Below, one piece after another: positions 1 to 7,280 of a stretch of DNA of 40,499 nt; positions within the stretch are counted from its first letter, which is position 1; each line of letters begins with the position of its first letter. Both the position numbers and the translations under genes were made by a program. The stretch lies in NCBI GenBank assembly GCA_022360575.1, contig JAKSCO010000205.1, forward strand, positions 1 through 40,499. The letters run 5' to 3'. This DNA comes from Bacteroidales bacterium (GTDB lineage: Bacteria; Bacteroidota; Bacteroidia; Bacteroidales; UBA12077). The notes under the pieces are model-generated. The model did no database searches and had not been told where the DNA came from. It saw nothing but the letters and a program-made list of their open reading frames with translations.

Positions 1-50
1 AGCCTCTTTGTATAATTATTCGATCAATTTGTTTCTGTTTGCGATGAAAT

Positions 51-165
51 AAAAAAAGAAGCTGTCGGAGAGAAAACAGCTTCTTGGTGGTAATTTTTCT
101 ATTTGTTTGAGTCGTTTAAAGCAGATTCAGATTTAGGGAGAACTCAAACCTTAATATCTTTATTT
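51..165 (-). ncRNA. putative small RNA, array copy 1
   Basis: This is a predicted independent small RNA of about 115 nt. On the minus strand a -7 box TAGTTTTG (179-172) is followed by a 5' stem GTTTGAGT/ACTCAAAC (149-142 with 112-105), an unpaired A-rich linker ending in AATTACCACC, and an intrinsic terminator with a 10-bp stem (85-76 with 65-56) and seven T (57-51). No convincing ORF is present. The start is inferred from the usual distance to the -7 box and may be off by several bases. Copies 2-4 repeat the whole arrangement. The hairpin is not a plus-strand terminator because the T-run lies on the minus side only. The function is unknown; I infer a trans-acting regulator. Confidence 0.7.
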
Positions 166-171
166 AGTGCC

Positions 172-203
172 CAAAACTATATCTTAAAACCCGAATAAAA
201 AAG
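172..203 (-). promoter_or_regulatory. promoter of small RNA copy 1
   Basis: TAGTTTTG (179-172) matches the Bacteroidota -7 consensus TAnnTTTG. A conserved CTTTTTTATT block (203-194) lies at the -33 position, exactly 14 nt upstream of the box, and is shared by all four array copies. The canonical TTG of the -33 element is absent. Confidence 0.7.
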
Positions 204-233
204 AGAGTATTGCTTATGTGTATTATCTAACTT

Positions 234-284
234 ATGAGTGTGTATGTTTTAAGGATGAATGGTATTAATTATCTTCTAAATGGT
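234..284 (-). promoter_or_regulatory. LytTR-like operator triplet, copy 1
   Basis: Reading the minus strand there are three 9-mers: ACCATTTAG (284-276), ACCATTCAT (263-255) and CACACTCAT (242-234). Their starts are 21 bp apart. The proximal 9-mer starts 55 bp upstream of the -7 box, as in all other copies. The 9-mer plus 12-bp spacer matches the known architecture of LytTR-family sites (AgrA, ComE, AlgR type). The identity of the regulator is inference. Confidence 0.6.
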
Positions 285-309
285 AAATCGAAATCAGTTT
301 TGTTTTTTC

Positions 310-420
310 AAAAAAAAGAAGCTGTCGGGGAAACAGCTTCTAGGTGGTAATTTTTCTTTTGGTTTGAGTTTATTAACAAATTCAGATTTAGGGAGAACTC
401 AAACCTTAATATCTTTATTC
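310..420 (-). ncRNA. putative small RNA, array copy 2
   Basis: This is the closest relative of copy 1. The minus-strand transcript is predicted from the -7 box at 434-427. The 5' stem is a perfect 9 bp, GGTTTGAGT/ACTCAAACC (405-397 with 369-361). The linker again ends in AATTACCACC. The terminator stem GAAGCTGT/ACAGCTTC (340-333 and 325-318) is followed by eight T (317-310). The loop of the first stem keeps the sequence TCTCCCTAAATCTGAAT seen in copy 1. The two genes are probably a recent duplication, with a 255-bp offset between their -7 boxes. Confidence 0.7.
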
Positions 421-426
421 AGTGCC

Positions 427-458
427 CAAAACTATATCTTAAAACCCGAATAAAAAAG
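427..458 (-). promoter_or_regulatory. promoter of small RNA copy 2
   Basis: TAGTTTTG (434-427) forms the -7 box, with the conserved CTTTTTTATT block at the same upstream distance as in copy 1. Confidence 0.7.
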
Positions 459-488
459 GGGGTATTGCTTATGTGTATTATCTAACTT

Positions 489-539
489 ATGAGTGTGTAT
501 GTTTAAAGCATGAATGGTATCAATTATCTTCTAAATGGT
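489..539 (-). promoter_or_regulatory. LytTR-like operator triplet, copy 2
   Basis: ACCATTTAG (539-531), ACCATTCAT (518-510) and CACACTCAT (497-489) lie 21 bp apart. The proximal 9-mer is again 55 bp from the -7 box. The sites are identical to those of copy 1. Confidence 0.6.
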
Positions 540-564
540 AAATCGAAATCAGTTTTGTTTTTTC

Positions 565-682
565 AAAAAAAAAGAAGCTGTCGGGGGAACAGCTTCTTGG
601 TGGTAATTTTTCTTTTAATCTGAGAGAGGTTAATAAACAAATTCAAATTTTTGGTCTATCTCAAACTCAATATTGTTGATTG
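565..682 (-). ncRNA. putative small RNA, array copy 3
   Basis: This copy is more diverged. Its 5' stem is AGTTTGAGA (667-659) pairing with TCTCAGATT (625-617), nine pairs including two G-U. The T to A change at the stem base is matched by an A to T change on the other arm, so pairing is conserved while sequence is not. The linker again ends in AATTACCACC. The terminator stem AAGAAGCTGT/ACAGCTTCTT (598-589 with 581-572) is followed by nine A on the plus strand (565-573), which are T in the RNA strand. The start is inferred from the -7 box at 696-689. Confidence 0.7.
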
Positions 683-688
683 ATAGTT

Positions 689-720
689 CAAAACTAGGGT
701 TTTAAATTCTAATAAAAAAG
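689..720 (-). promoter_or_regulatory. promoter of small RNA copy 3
   Basis: TAGTTTTG (696-689) is the -7 box. CTTTTTTATT (720-711) sits at the conserved upstream distance of 14 nt. Confidence 0.7.
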
Positions 721-750
721 GGCATATTGTTGATGTGTATTATCTAACTT

Positions 751-801
751 ATGAATGGTATCGTATTTAACATGAATGGTATTAACTATCTTCTAAATGA
801 A
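751..801 (-). promoter_or_regulatory. LytTR-like operator triplet, copy 3
   Basis: TTCATTTAG (801-793), ACCATTCAT (780-772) and ACCATTCAT (759-751) are spaced 21 bp. The two promoter-proximal sites are identical. The 55-bp distance to the -7 box is kept. Confidence 0.6.
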
Positions 802-847
802 AAATGATAATAATAGAGATTTTTTTCTTATAGATTTAGTTTTTGAA

Positions 848-972
848 AATAAGAAAAGGGCTGCCTTTTTTGGACAGCCCCCTCGGTAATTTCTCGCTTT
901 TTTCTATGAATAGAGTTAAAAACCATTGAATATTACTTATTATCACTTAACCCTTTCTTATTCTTTGAATGA
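848..972 (-). ncRNA. putative small RNA, array copy 4 (most diverged)
   Basis: This copy keeps the architecture but little of the sequence. It has a -7 box TACTTTTG (986-979), a 5' stem AGGGTTAA/TTAACTCT (954-947 with 919-912, one G-U), a linker with AAATTACC, and a GC-rich terminator hairpin GGGCTGTCC/GGCAGCCC (880-858) followed by TTTTCTTATTTTC. It is the first copy in the direction of transcription and lies next to the 3' end of the antiporter gene. I see no ORF in it. Confidence 0.6.
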
Positions 973-978
973 ACAATT

Positions 979-1010
979 CAAAAGTATAGTATTATATTCG
1001 AATAAAAAAG
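979..1010 (-). promoter_or_regulatory. promoter of small RNA copy 4
   Basis: TACTTTTG (986-979) fits TAnnTTTG, and CTTTTTTATT (1010-1001) occupies the same -33 position as in the other copies. Confidence 0.65.
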
Positions 1011-1040
1011 GGAGTATTACCTATGTGTATTAATTAACTT

Positions 1041-1091
1041 GTGAATGTATGTTGATTTCACATGAGTGGTTATAACTAATTAATGAATGGT
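1041..1091 (-). promoter_or_regulatory. LytTR-like operator triplet, copy 4
   Basis: ACCATTCAT (1091-1083), ACCACTCAT (1070-1062) and TACATTCAC (1049-1041) are spaced exactly 21 bp and end 55 bp upstream of the -7 box. The spacing survives although this copy has lost most sequence identity with the others, which argues for selection. Confidence 0.6.
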
Positions 1092-1104
1092 TATTGAAAT
1101 GAAC

Positions 1105-1142
1105 TAAAAATCACGAAAATCTGCAATTATTTATTGCAGATT
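1105..1142 (-). terminator. terminator of the antiporter gene
   Basis: AATCTGCAA (1118-1126) pairs with TTGCAGATT (1134-1142). On the minus strand the hairpin is followed by TTcgTgATTTTT. It separates the antiporter gene from the small-RNA array. Confidence 0.55.
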
Positions 1143-1178
1143 GAACATTAAAATCGTCAAAAATGAGGGTTGTGTATG

Positions 1179-3206
1179 TTAAACTTGCAAATCAATTGTG
1201 CCCGTATATACAGTTTTTTGCTCTGGATATACAATTAATATATTGCAGTTGGTAAAATAATCATCAATAATATCGGGCAATTGTTTAATGTATTTATTAT
1301 ACGATAATGAATTCTTTCGTGCACTAATTACTACTAGTAAATCATCTTTATTAAACTCACTTGACACAATATTTATCATTGACGAATGTATGGCCGTACG
1401 ATACTCAATATCTGATACCCACCCTGAAGTTGAAACGTACTCTTTAATTTTTTCGTGAGTATGTTCGTATCCCCAAAAATAAACTTTACTAGTTGATTGT
1501 TGGGCTATATTTAAAACAGAATTAACCCACTCGGTAAAACCAACCTCGAGTTCGGCTACTTGAGGAATTAAAACATGTATGTTTTCTATTAAATTTAAAG
1601 GAGATTGTATTCTGTTTACATAAATCATTTTTCCTGTTTTCTGTAATACATTTTCCAATATAGTTCCAAAAAACAAATCACTTGCTCTAACTTTTCCTTG
1701 CCAACCCATTACTACTTTTGTTATAAAAAGTTCTTTTACTGTTCTTGCTATTCCATCAGCGATATTAGTATCTATTCGCGAAATAACTTTAGCAACATTA
1801 TCGGTTGATGATGCATGTGTTTTTGCTTTTTCTAGAATACGATTAAAGGTGTAAATATTCTCCGAAGCTTTTGCATCATCATTAATTACTGTAAAAGGAT
1901 ATAGCGGAAGTTTCGATTTAGGATCTTTTATTAAGATCGAAAAGTTAATTAGCTGCTCTATTTTTTCGGGGTTAGATATAGGAACTAGTATTCGTTCGGG
2001 GAGTCCATTTAAATCGGGGGATTCTTTTTCTTGTTCGACAGCTATTTTACGAGCCGAATTTTGAGTAACAAACGAACTAATTAGTGTTGATACAAAAATA
2101 AGGATAATTGTTGCGTTCATAATTGATTCATCTACCAGTTCTAGTTTAAATCCTACCAAAATTATTGCTATGGCTGATGCCGCCCGGGCGGTGCTTAATC
2201 CAAATAATAAGTTACGTTCTGTTTTACTATACTTAAATAATTTTTGAGTAATGAAAGCTGCCAGATATTTACTCCCGACTGCTACTACAATTAACGAAAC
2301 AATTATTAATAACAATGATAAGCTGTGTGTTAAAACTCTTAAGTCAGCAATCATCCCTACGGTAATAAGAAAAAACGGAATAAAAATAGTGTTTCCTATA
2401 AACTCAATCCTGTTCATTAATGGCGAAGAGTGCGGAATGTGTCTGCTTAATGCCAGACCAGCAAAAAAGGCTCCTATAATAGGTTCGATATGTGCATATT
2501 CGGCTATTACCGAAGCTAAAAATACCATTGCAATTACAAAAATATATTCAATCCCACTTTCTCCATCGTAATTCTTGAAAAACCATTTACTCAAGCGAGG
2601 GATTATAAAAAACACTAGAAATAAGAAGAGAATAAAATAAGCAATAAATCGGAAAATAAAGAGATGACTTAATTCTCCTTTTACCGACTCAGAAATAACA
2701 GCTAAAATTAATAAGGCAACAGTATCGGCAATAATAGTTCCTCCGACAATAACATTTATTACCTTATTACGATTTATGCCAAATCGGCCGATAATAGGAT
2801 ATGCTACCAATGTATGCGAAGCTACCATACTAGATATTAACAATGAGGCAATAAAGCTCATGTTAAAAACGTAAAAAAATAACAATCCACTCGATACAAA
2901 AGGAAAAATAAAGGTTAAAACTCCGAATGTTATGCTTGGTTTTCGATTTTTTAGAAACTCTTTTACATTAATTTCTAAACCAGCTAAAAACATTAAATAC
3001 AATAAACCGGTTTGACTAAATATAGATAAACCTACATCTTGCGATAGTAAATTTAAGCCGTTAGGTCCGACTGCTACACCTGCCAAAATAAGGCCTATTA
3101 TTTCGGGTAATCGTAACTTTTTAAATAAACTCGGAAATATTAATATGATGAATAATACTAACGCAAAAATTAAAATAGGGTCAGTAATAGGAAATGTAAG
3201 TTTCAT
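1179..3206 (-). CDS. CPA2-family cation:proton antiporter with C-terminal USP-like domain
   Basis: This is a Kef/NapA-type monovalent cation/proton antiporter of the inner membrane. The first 390 or so residues are polytopic and carry family patterns such as FLAGLEINVKEF, GGTIIADTVALL and the late STARAASA segment. From about residue 400 a soluble region (LPERILVPISNP onward) looks like tandem universal-stress-protein-like folds, a common fusion in Bacteroidota. No RCK/TrkA-N domain is visible, so it is not a canonical KefB. The ATG at 3206 (MKLTFPITDPILIF) is preferred to one 12 bases upstream because related proteins begin close to the PITDP segment; this is judgement. Cation specificity cannot be read from the sequence. 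Confidence 0.88.
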   Translation of the reverse strand: MKLTFPITDPILIFALVLFIILIFPSLFKKLRLPEIIGLILAGVAVGPNGLNLLSQDVGLSIFSQTGLLYLMFLAGLEINVKEFLKNRKPSITFGVLTFIFPFVSSGLLFFYVFNMSFIASLLISSMVASHTLVAYPIIGRFGINRNKVINVIVGGTIIADTVALLILAVISESVKGELSHLFIFRFIAYFILFLFLVFFIIPRLSKWFFKNYDGESGIEYIFVIAMVFLASVIAEYAHIEPIIGAFFAGLALSRHIPHSSPLMNRIEFIGNTIFIPFFLITVGMIADLRVLTHSLSLLLIIVSLIVVAVGSKYLAAFITQKLFKYSKTERNLLFGLSTARAASAIAIILVGFKLELVDESIMNATIILIFVSTLISSFVTQNSARKIAVEQEKESPDLNGLPERILVPISNPEKIEQLINFSILIKDPKSKLPLYPFTVINDDAKASENIYTFNRILEKAKTHASSTDNVAKVISRIDTNIADGIARTVKELFITKVVMGWQGKVRASDLFFGTILENVLQKTGKMIYVNRIQSPLNLIENIHVLIPQVAELEVGFTEWVNSVLNIAQQSTSKVYFWGYEHTHEKIKEYVSTSGWVSDIEYRTAIHSSMINIVSSEFNKDDLLVVISARKNSLSYNKYIKQLPDIIDDYFTNCNILIVYPEQKTVYTGTIDLQV

Positions 3207-3356
3207 AATTAGGGTCATAGCATTAAATTTAATCTTTAACTAGTAACCATATAGCTACAAAGAGGTTCAATTAAATTTGAATTTAATTAGCTAAGTTTTC
3301 GAATGAAATCATCGGGTTTTATGCTTAAAGAAGCTTTGTCTTTATTTTCGGTATTG

Positions 3357-4043
3357 TTAGTTGTCTTTATTATTTAGTATTTTATTTTCTATTGATAATA
3401 ATAAATGAATATCTGTTTCGCCAAGAATCATTAATCGTTCCATAATTCTGTTGTAGATATTAGAATTTTCGGTAAAGCCAATCTTTTGCAGAATGTTTTC
3501 GGTTTGATTTTTTAAAATATTTAGTTCGGTACCATTAATTTCATCCTCTTTTTTCGAATCGTTATAATTAAGCATCGAAAGAGTGTAAGCATAAATCATA
3601 ACCGATTGAGCTAAATTTAACGACGGATAGGTTGTTTTCATTGGAACACTGGTAATTATATCGCAGAGTTTAAGTTCGGCATTAGTTAATCCACTTTCTT
3701 CTCGTCCAAAAACAATAGCTAAGTTTCGAATACTTCCGGCTTTAGCAGCAATAAGTTCGTTTATTTGAGTCGACGAATAATAATCTTCATTAACTCGTCG
3801 TCGTTTGGCCGAGGTTCCGATAACCCAATCAATGTCAACTAAGGCTTCTTTAAGGGTTTCGTACTCTTGTGATTTCTCAAGGATATCTGTTGAAGCATGT
3901 GCTAACCAGCTTGCTTTTTTGTTTAAATGGGCTTTTGTATTAATTAGTCGTAACGAATCAAACCCCATAGTTTTTATAGCTCGAGCTGCAGCTCCTACAT
4001 TTTCGGGTACAGCAGGCTCAACTAAAATAAAATGAATATGCAT
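3357..4043 (-). CDS. trmJ: TrmJ-like tRNA 2'-O-methyltransferase (SPOUT)
   Basis: This is a cytoplasmic SPOUT methyltransferase of the TrmJ/LasT group, which methylates the ribose of nucleotide 32 in tRNA using S-adenosylmethionine. The N-terminus MHIHFILVEPAVPENVGAAA contains the conserved PENVGAAARA segment. FGREESGLTNAEL and VPMKTTYPSLNLAQSV are the knotted cofactor-binding motifs. The length of 228 residues is normal for the bacterial enzyme. It lies 5 bases behind the DUF2461 gene and is probably co-transcribed with it. I am confident of the family; the exact target nucleotide is from family knowledge only. Confidence 0.9.
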   Translation of the reverse strand: MHIHFILVEPAVPENVGAAARAIKTMGFDSLRLINTKAHLNKKASWLAHASTDILEKSQEYETLKEALVDIDWVIGTSAKRRRVNEDYYSSTQINELIAAKAGSIRNLAIVFGREESGLTNAELKLCDIITSVPMKTTYPSLNLAQSVMIYAYTLSMLNYNDSKKEDEINGTELNILKNQTENILQKIGFTENSNIYNRIMERLMILGETDIHLLLSIENKILNNKDN

Positions 4044-4048
4044 ATTTC

Positions 4049-4726
4049 CTATTTATAGTTTAGATGATAATTTATAGCCTCGTTTATAAAACTATTAAAT
4101 GGTTGCATAGCTTTAAAAACAACTTTTATCTCATGTATAAATTTATTTGAAATAGCTAATGATTCTTTAATAGGCTTAATTACAGTATAATCTTTGTATC
4201 GTAATAAATCAATATACTTAAAGTCTTTAGGGAAACCTTTAGGTGCTGTTTTTAGTTTGTTTTCGGCAGTAATTGTATTAAAATGATTTTTAAAATCAGA
4301 AGCATTTAATATTTTAATAAAGTCATCAGTATTTTCGTATATATCTGTTCGTACAGCTTTTAATTTATCGGCTGCAGGCATATAAATTCCTCCCGAAAGA
4401 AAACAATTGTCGGGCTCGAGGTGAATATAATATCCGGCATTTCCAGAGTTGCGTCCACCTTGAACAATAAAAGCTCCAAAATTGGTTTTATAAGGCGACT
4501 TATCGTTAGAGAAACGAATATCTCGATTGATCCTGAAAATACAATTTTTAGGTTCGATGTTGCCTATTGATTTATCAAACAGAGAAATTTCAGCAATTAT
4601 TTGTGCTATAAACTGCTCATATTCTTTCTTTATAGATTGGTACGTCATTTTATTTTCGTGAAACCATTCTTTGTAGTTATTTTTTTTTAATTCTCTTAAA
4701 AACTCAAATAGTTCTTTATTAATCAT
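4049..4726 (-). CDS. DUF2461 (TIGR02453) family protein
   Basis: This conserved protein of unknown function matches the DUF2461 family: an N-terminal FLRELKKNNYKEWFHENK segment, then RINRDIRFSNDKSPYKTNFG, then GYYIHLEPDNCFLSGGIYMP. These are hallmark blocks of the family, and 225 residues is its usual length. It has no signal peptide or membrane segment, so it is probably cytoplasmic. It is the first gene of a likely two-gene unit with the TrmJ gene. A possible promoter GTTG-17-GATATTTG lies about 50 bases upstream of the start but is one mismatch from consensus. I cannot assign a function. Confidence 0.85.
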   Translation of the reverse strand: MINKELFEFLRELKKNNYKEWFHENKMTYQSIKKEYEQFIAQIIAEISLFDKSIGNIEPKNCIFRINRDIRFSNDKSPYKTNFGAFIVQGGRNSGNAGYYIHLEPDNCFLSGGIYMPAADKLKAVRTDIYENTDDFIKILNASDFKNHFNTITAENKLKTAPKGFPKDFKYIDLLRYKDYTVIKPIKESLAISNKFIHEIKVVFKAMQPFNSFINEAINYHLNYK

Positions 4727-4899
4727 TTTTTATCTATTTATGAGATTCATTAATACAAATATCCACTAATTTAAGATAATCAACACTTAAATAGCAATTA
4801 TTTTAAGATTCGTTTTTAAAAAATACGAGTACTTTATCGATTTTATTTAAGCCGAATAAATTCAGATAAAATCTTTACTTCGGTTACTGTTTTATGGTT

Positions 4900-4907
4900 T
4901 ATCTTTG
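4900..4907 (+). promoter_or_regulatory. -7 box for pepT
   Basis: TATCTTTG fits TAnnTTTG and lies 21 bases before the pepT start. No good -33 TTG is present, so the leader would be only about a dozen bases. Confidence 0.5.
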
Positions 4908-4927
4908 AGTAATAAAAAAATAAAATC

Positions 4928-6154
4928 ATGCAAAATAAATTACTTAGCCGATTTTTAAAATATGTTCAGATAGATACACAATCCAATGAAAATTCGGATA
5001 CTTTTCCAAGTACTCAAAAACAATTTAACTTAGCAAATTTGTTGGTCGAAGAACTTAATCAATTGGGTTTGTTTGATGTAAATTGCGATAAATTTGGATA
5101 TGTTACAGCAACTTTACCGTCTAACACAGAAAAAACGATTCCTACCATTGCTTTTCTGGCTCATGTTGATACGGCTCCTGATATGAGTGGCAAAAATGTA
5201 AAACCTCAGATATTTGAGAATTACGATGGTTCTGATTTGGTTTTAAATAAGGACTTGAATATAGTTTTATCAACACAAGAATTTCCTGAGCTTAAGAATT
5301 ATGTTAAGCAAACTATTATAACTACGAGCGGAGATACTCTTTTGGGAGCTGATGATAAAGCTGGGATTGCCGAAATAATGACTGCTTTAGAATATATGGT
5401 TAATACTCCGGAGTTTAAACACGGAACGATAAAAGTAGCTTTTACTCCCGACGAAGAGATTGGAAAAGGAGTAGATTATTTTAATGTTGATAAATTTAAT
5501 GCAGATTATGCTTATACTCTGGATGGAGGTCCTATTGGTGAGCTCGAATACGAAAATTTTAATGCAGCAGGGGCTACTATAGAAATACAAGGGCGCAATA
5601 TTCATCCTGGATATGCAAAAGATAAAATGATAAATGCTATTTTGCTTGCTTCGGAGTTAAACAATATGTTGCCTATTGAGCAGCGCCCCGAACTAACTGA
5701 TGGTTATCAGGGATTTTTCCATATTGTAAAATTTAATGGGAATGTCGAAAATGCCGAAATACAATATATTATTCGCGACCATGATAAAGAAAAATTCGAA
5801 TATAAGAAGCAATTGATTTATGATATTGTAAACTTTGTTAATAAGAAATATAATGCTAATGTTGCTAGTATTACTCTTAATGATCAATATTATAATATGC
5901 GCGAAAAAATCGAACCTGTTTTTCATATTGTCGAACAAGCCAAGAAAGCAATGATAGAGGTAGGTGTTACCCCAGACATTAAGCCCATACGTGGAGGTAC
6001 CGATGGAGCTCGATTGTCGTATATGGGATTGCCTTGCCCAAATATATTTACCGGAGGACACAATTATCATGGTCGATTTGAATACATTTCTCTTCAATCG
6101 ATGGAGAAAGCAACTCAAGTTATTCTGAAAATAATCGAGAATTCAGCGAAATAA
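4928..6154 (+). CDS. pepT: peptidase T (tripeptide aminopeptidase)
   Basis: PepT is a dizinc M20-family aminopeptidase that removes the N-terminal residue of tripeptides in the cytoplasm. The expected metal and catalytic blocks are all present: AHVDTAPD, GADDKAG, TPDEEIGKG, TLDGGPIGELEYE and, near the C-terminus, GGTDGARLSYMGLPCPNIFTGGHNYHG. The length of 408 residues is typical. It stands alone between a divergent gene pair and a hairpin just downstream. In a fermenter with several peptide-handling genes (see the M3 peptidase at 16074) it fits amino-acid recovery from peptides. Confidence 0.96.
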   Translation: MQNKLLSRFLKYVQIDTQSNENSDTFPSTQKQFNLANLLVEELNQLGLFDVNCDKFGYVTATLPSNTEKTIPTIAFLAHVDTAPDMSGKNVKPQIFENYDGSDLVLNKDLNIVLSTQEFPELKNYVKQTIITTSGDTLLGADDKAGIAEIMTALEYMVNTPEFKHGTIKVAFTPDEEIGKGVDYFNVDKFNADYAYTLDGGPIGELEYENFNAAGATIEIQGRNIHPGYAKDKMINAILLASELNNMLPIEQRPELTDGYQGFFHIVKFNGNVENAEIQYIIRDHDKEKFEYKKQLIYDIVNFVNKKYNANVASITLNDQYYNMREKIEPVFHIVEQAKKAMIEVGVTPDIKPIRGGTDGARLSYMGLPCPNIFTGGHNYHGRFEYISLQSMEKATQVILKIIENSAK

Positions 6155-6180
6155 TTATACAACTTATAGTTGTAGATATA

Positions 6181-6219
6181 AAGCAAATAAAACCAATCCA
6201 ATCCGGGTTGGTTTTGCTT
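6181..6219. terminator. hairpin after pepT
   Basis: AAGC and AAAACCAA arms pair with TTGGTTTT and GCTT (6181-6219). The T-rich part lies inside the stem rather than behind it, so this is a moderate terminator candidate that could work on either strand. Confidence 0.5.
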
Positions 6220-6234
6220 ATAAAACAGATTTAG

Positions 6235-6310
6235 TGTTAAGACACAGGATGTTAGATGTAAGACATAAGTGGTAAGATGCGAGTATCAAGTACAGAGACT
6301 AGATGAATAA
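6235..6310. repeat. degenerate short direct repeats (AAGACA/TAAGATG type)
   Basis: AAGACACAGGATG, AGATGTAAGACATAAG and GGTAAGATGCGAG follow each other as loosely repeated elements of about ten bases. No ORF or hairpin explains them. The stretch from about 6311 to 6497 shows nothing else that I recognise. Confidence 0.35.
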
Positions 6311-6497
6311 ACTTTGTCGAAAATAAAGAGTAGTTTATAACTCCTGTAGAAAAAACTTCAATTAGATAACAAACCGAACCAACATTTAGGCAACTAGCTT
6401 TATTTTAATTAAATGTTTACATCAAACTATTGAGAGGTGTGGGTTAAATTCATTCACAGTCAATAGTATATGGATTTTTTAGGGGTGTCTTGTAGCA

Positions 6498-6795
6498 AAA
6501 ACCGAACGTTTGTTTTCAAACTACCGGTTGTCAGCATCTTAACTACCGGTTGTTCGTTTCGTAACTACCGGTAGTTTGAATTGCAACTACCTGATAAAAA
6601 TTTGCTAACAACCGGTTGTTAGTTTTCTAATGTACTGATAAAAGTTTTTTTTCATAAGGGAGAAAATATTTTTTCATACGGACAAAAATAAATTTTCATA
6701 AGGGAGAAAATATTGTCACATACTGACGAAAATGTAAAAACATACTGATATAAATTTAATGATGTACTGGAGAAACATTATTGAGATAAGAATTC
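6498..6795. repeat. 22-bp phased tandem repeat, at least 13 units
   Basis: Cores of the form (T/A)ACCGG or TAC/TAAGG begin at 6522, 6544, 6566, 6588, 6610, 6633, 6655, 6677, 6699, 6721, 6743, 6765 and 6787. All steps are 22 bp except one of 23. A weaker unit sits at 6500. The first units are palindromes around CCGG (AACTACCGGTAGTT at 6564-6577; AACAACCGGTTGTT at 6607-6620). Later units drift to CATAAGGGAGAAAATA and ATACTGA forms. No protein gene is supported here. Confidence 0.8.
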
Positions 6796-6923
6796 CTTAA
6801 AATCGAATTGATAATATTCTCAGTATTTCTGTTTATTAAAATATACACTAAGATCATAAAGGACTCTTAAATTAATAAAATTGATAATTATTGAGTAAGT
6901 GTATTTTAATTATAAAAATTTTA

Positions 6924-6931
6924 TACATTTG
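6924..6931 (+). promoter_or_regulatory. -7 box for the small exported protein and trkH
   Basis: TACATTTG followed by CG is a near-ideal Bacteroidota -7 element. It places the transcript start near 6938, so any translation start upstream of that is unlikely. Confidence 0.65.
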
Positions 6932-6953
6932 CGCCCGAAAAATTAGTATTTCA

Positions 6954-7280
6954 TTGAAAAAATATTTCTTATATATTATTATTTTATTGGGGCTTATCCC
7001 CTATACCGATTCGTATTCGGCAAGCTTCAATTCTGGCTCTGGGTGCGAAGAGTTTGTGCAATGCAATATAAGCAATAGTAGTTTTCAGTTTGATAATGCT
7101 ATCGACGAAAAAGACATAGACCAAAACTGGAATGTATTATCAAATGCATATGGTTATTTTATTTATGTCCACAATTTTGGTAATACATTTTTGGCAAACA
7201 GCAATTGTTCTATTAGTAGGTATTTATTAAATGCTTACATTGATTTACCTCCGCCATGTTTTTGTTATAACTACAGCTAA
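6954..7280 (+). CDS. small exported protein of unknown function
   Basis: I do not recognise this protein. The reading frame is open from a TTG at 6891, but the strong -7 box at 6924-6931 lies inside that extension, so the TTG at 6954 is the better start. It gives MKKYFLYIIILLGLIPYTDS, a good signal peptide with likely cleavage near SYSA, and 108 residues in total. The mature part is rich in Asn, Ser and aromatic residues, has several Cys (CEEFVQC, NCSIS, CFC), and ends in PPPCFCYNYS. It lies 42 bases upstream of trkH and is likely on the same transcript. A secreted or periplasmic role is inferred from the signal sequence only. Confidence 0.5.
   Translation: MKKYFLYIIILLGLIPYTDSYSASFNSGSGCEEFVQCNISNSSFQFDNAIDEKDIDQNWNVLSNAYGYFIYVHNFGNTFLANSNCSISRYLLNAYIDLPPPCFCYNYS

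Noticed and set aside
51..1000. Plus-strand terminators or amino-acid leader-peptide attenuators
   Set aside because: The T-runs follow the hairpins only on the minus strand, no leader peptide with repeated codons is seen, and each unit has its own promoter with no operon behind it.
2251..2571. 106-codon open frame on the plus strand
   Set aside because: It lies wholly inside the antiporter gene on the other strand and has no recognisable product.
3219..3356. Promoter for the antiporter gene
   Set aside because: TTTG-19-TAAAGATT and TAAATTTA are near matches, but none fits both boxes well enough to report.
6498..6795. CRISPR array
   Set aside because: A 22-bp period leaves no room for spacers, and the units grade into each other.
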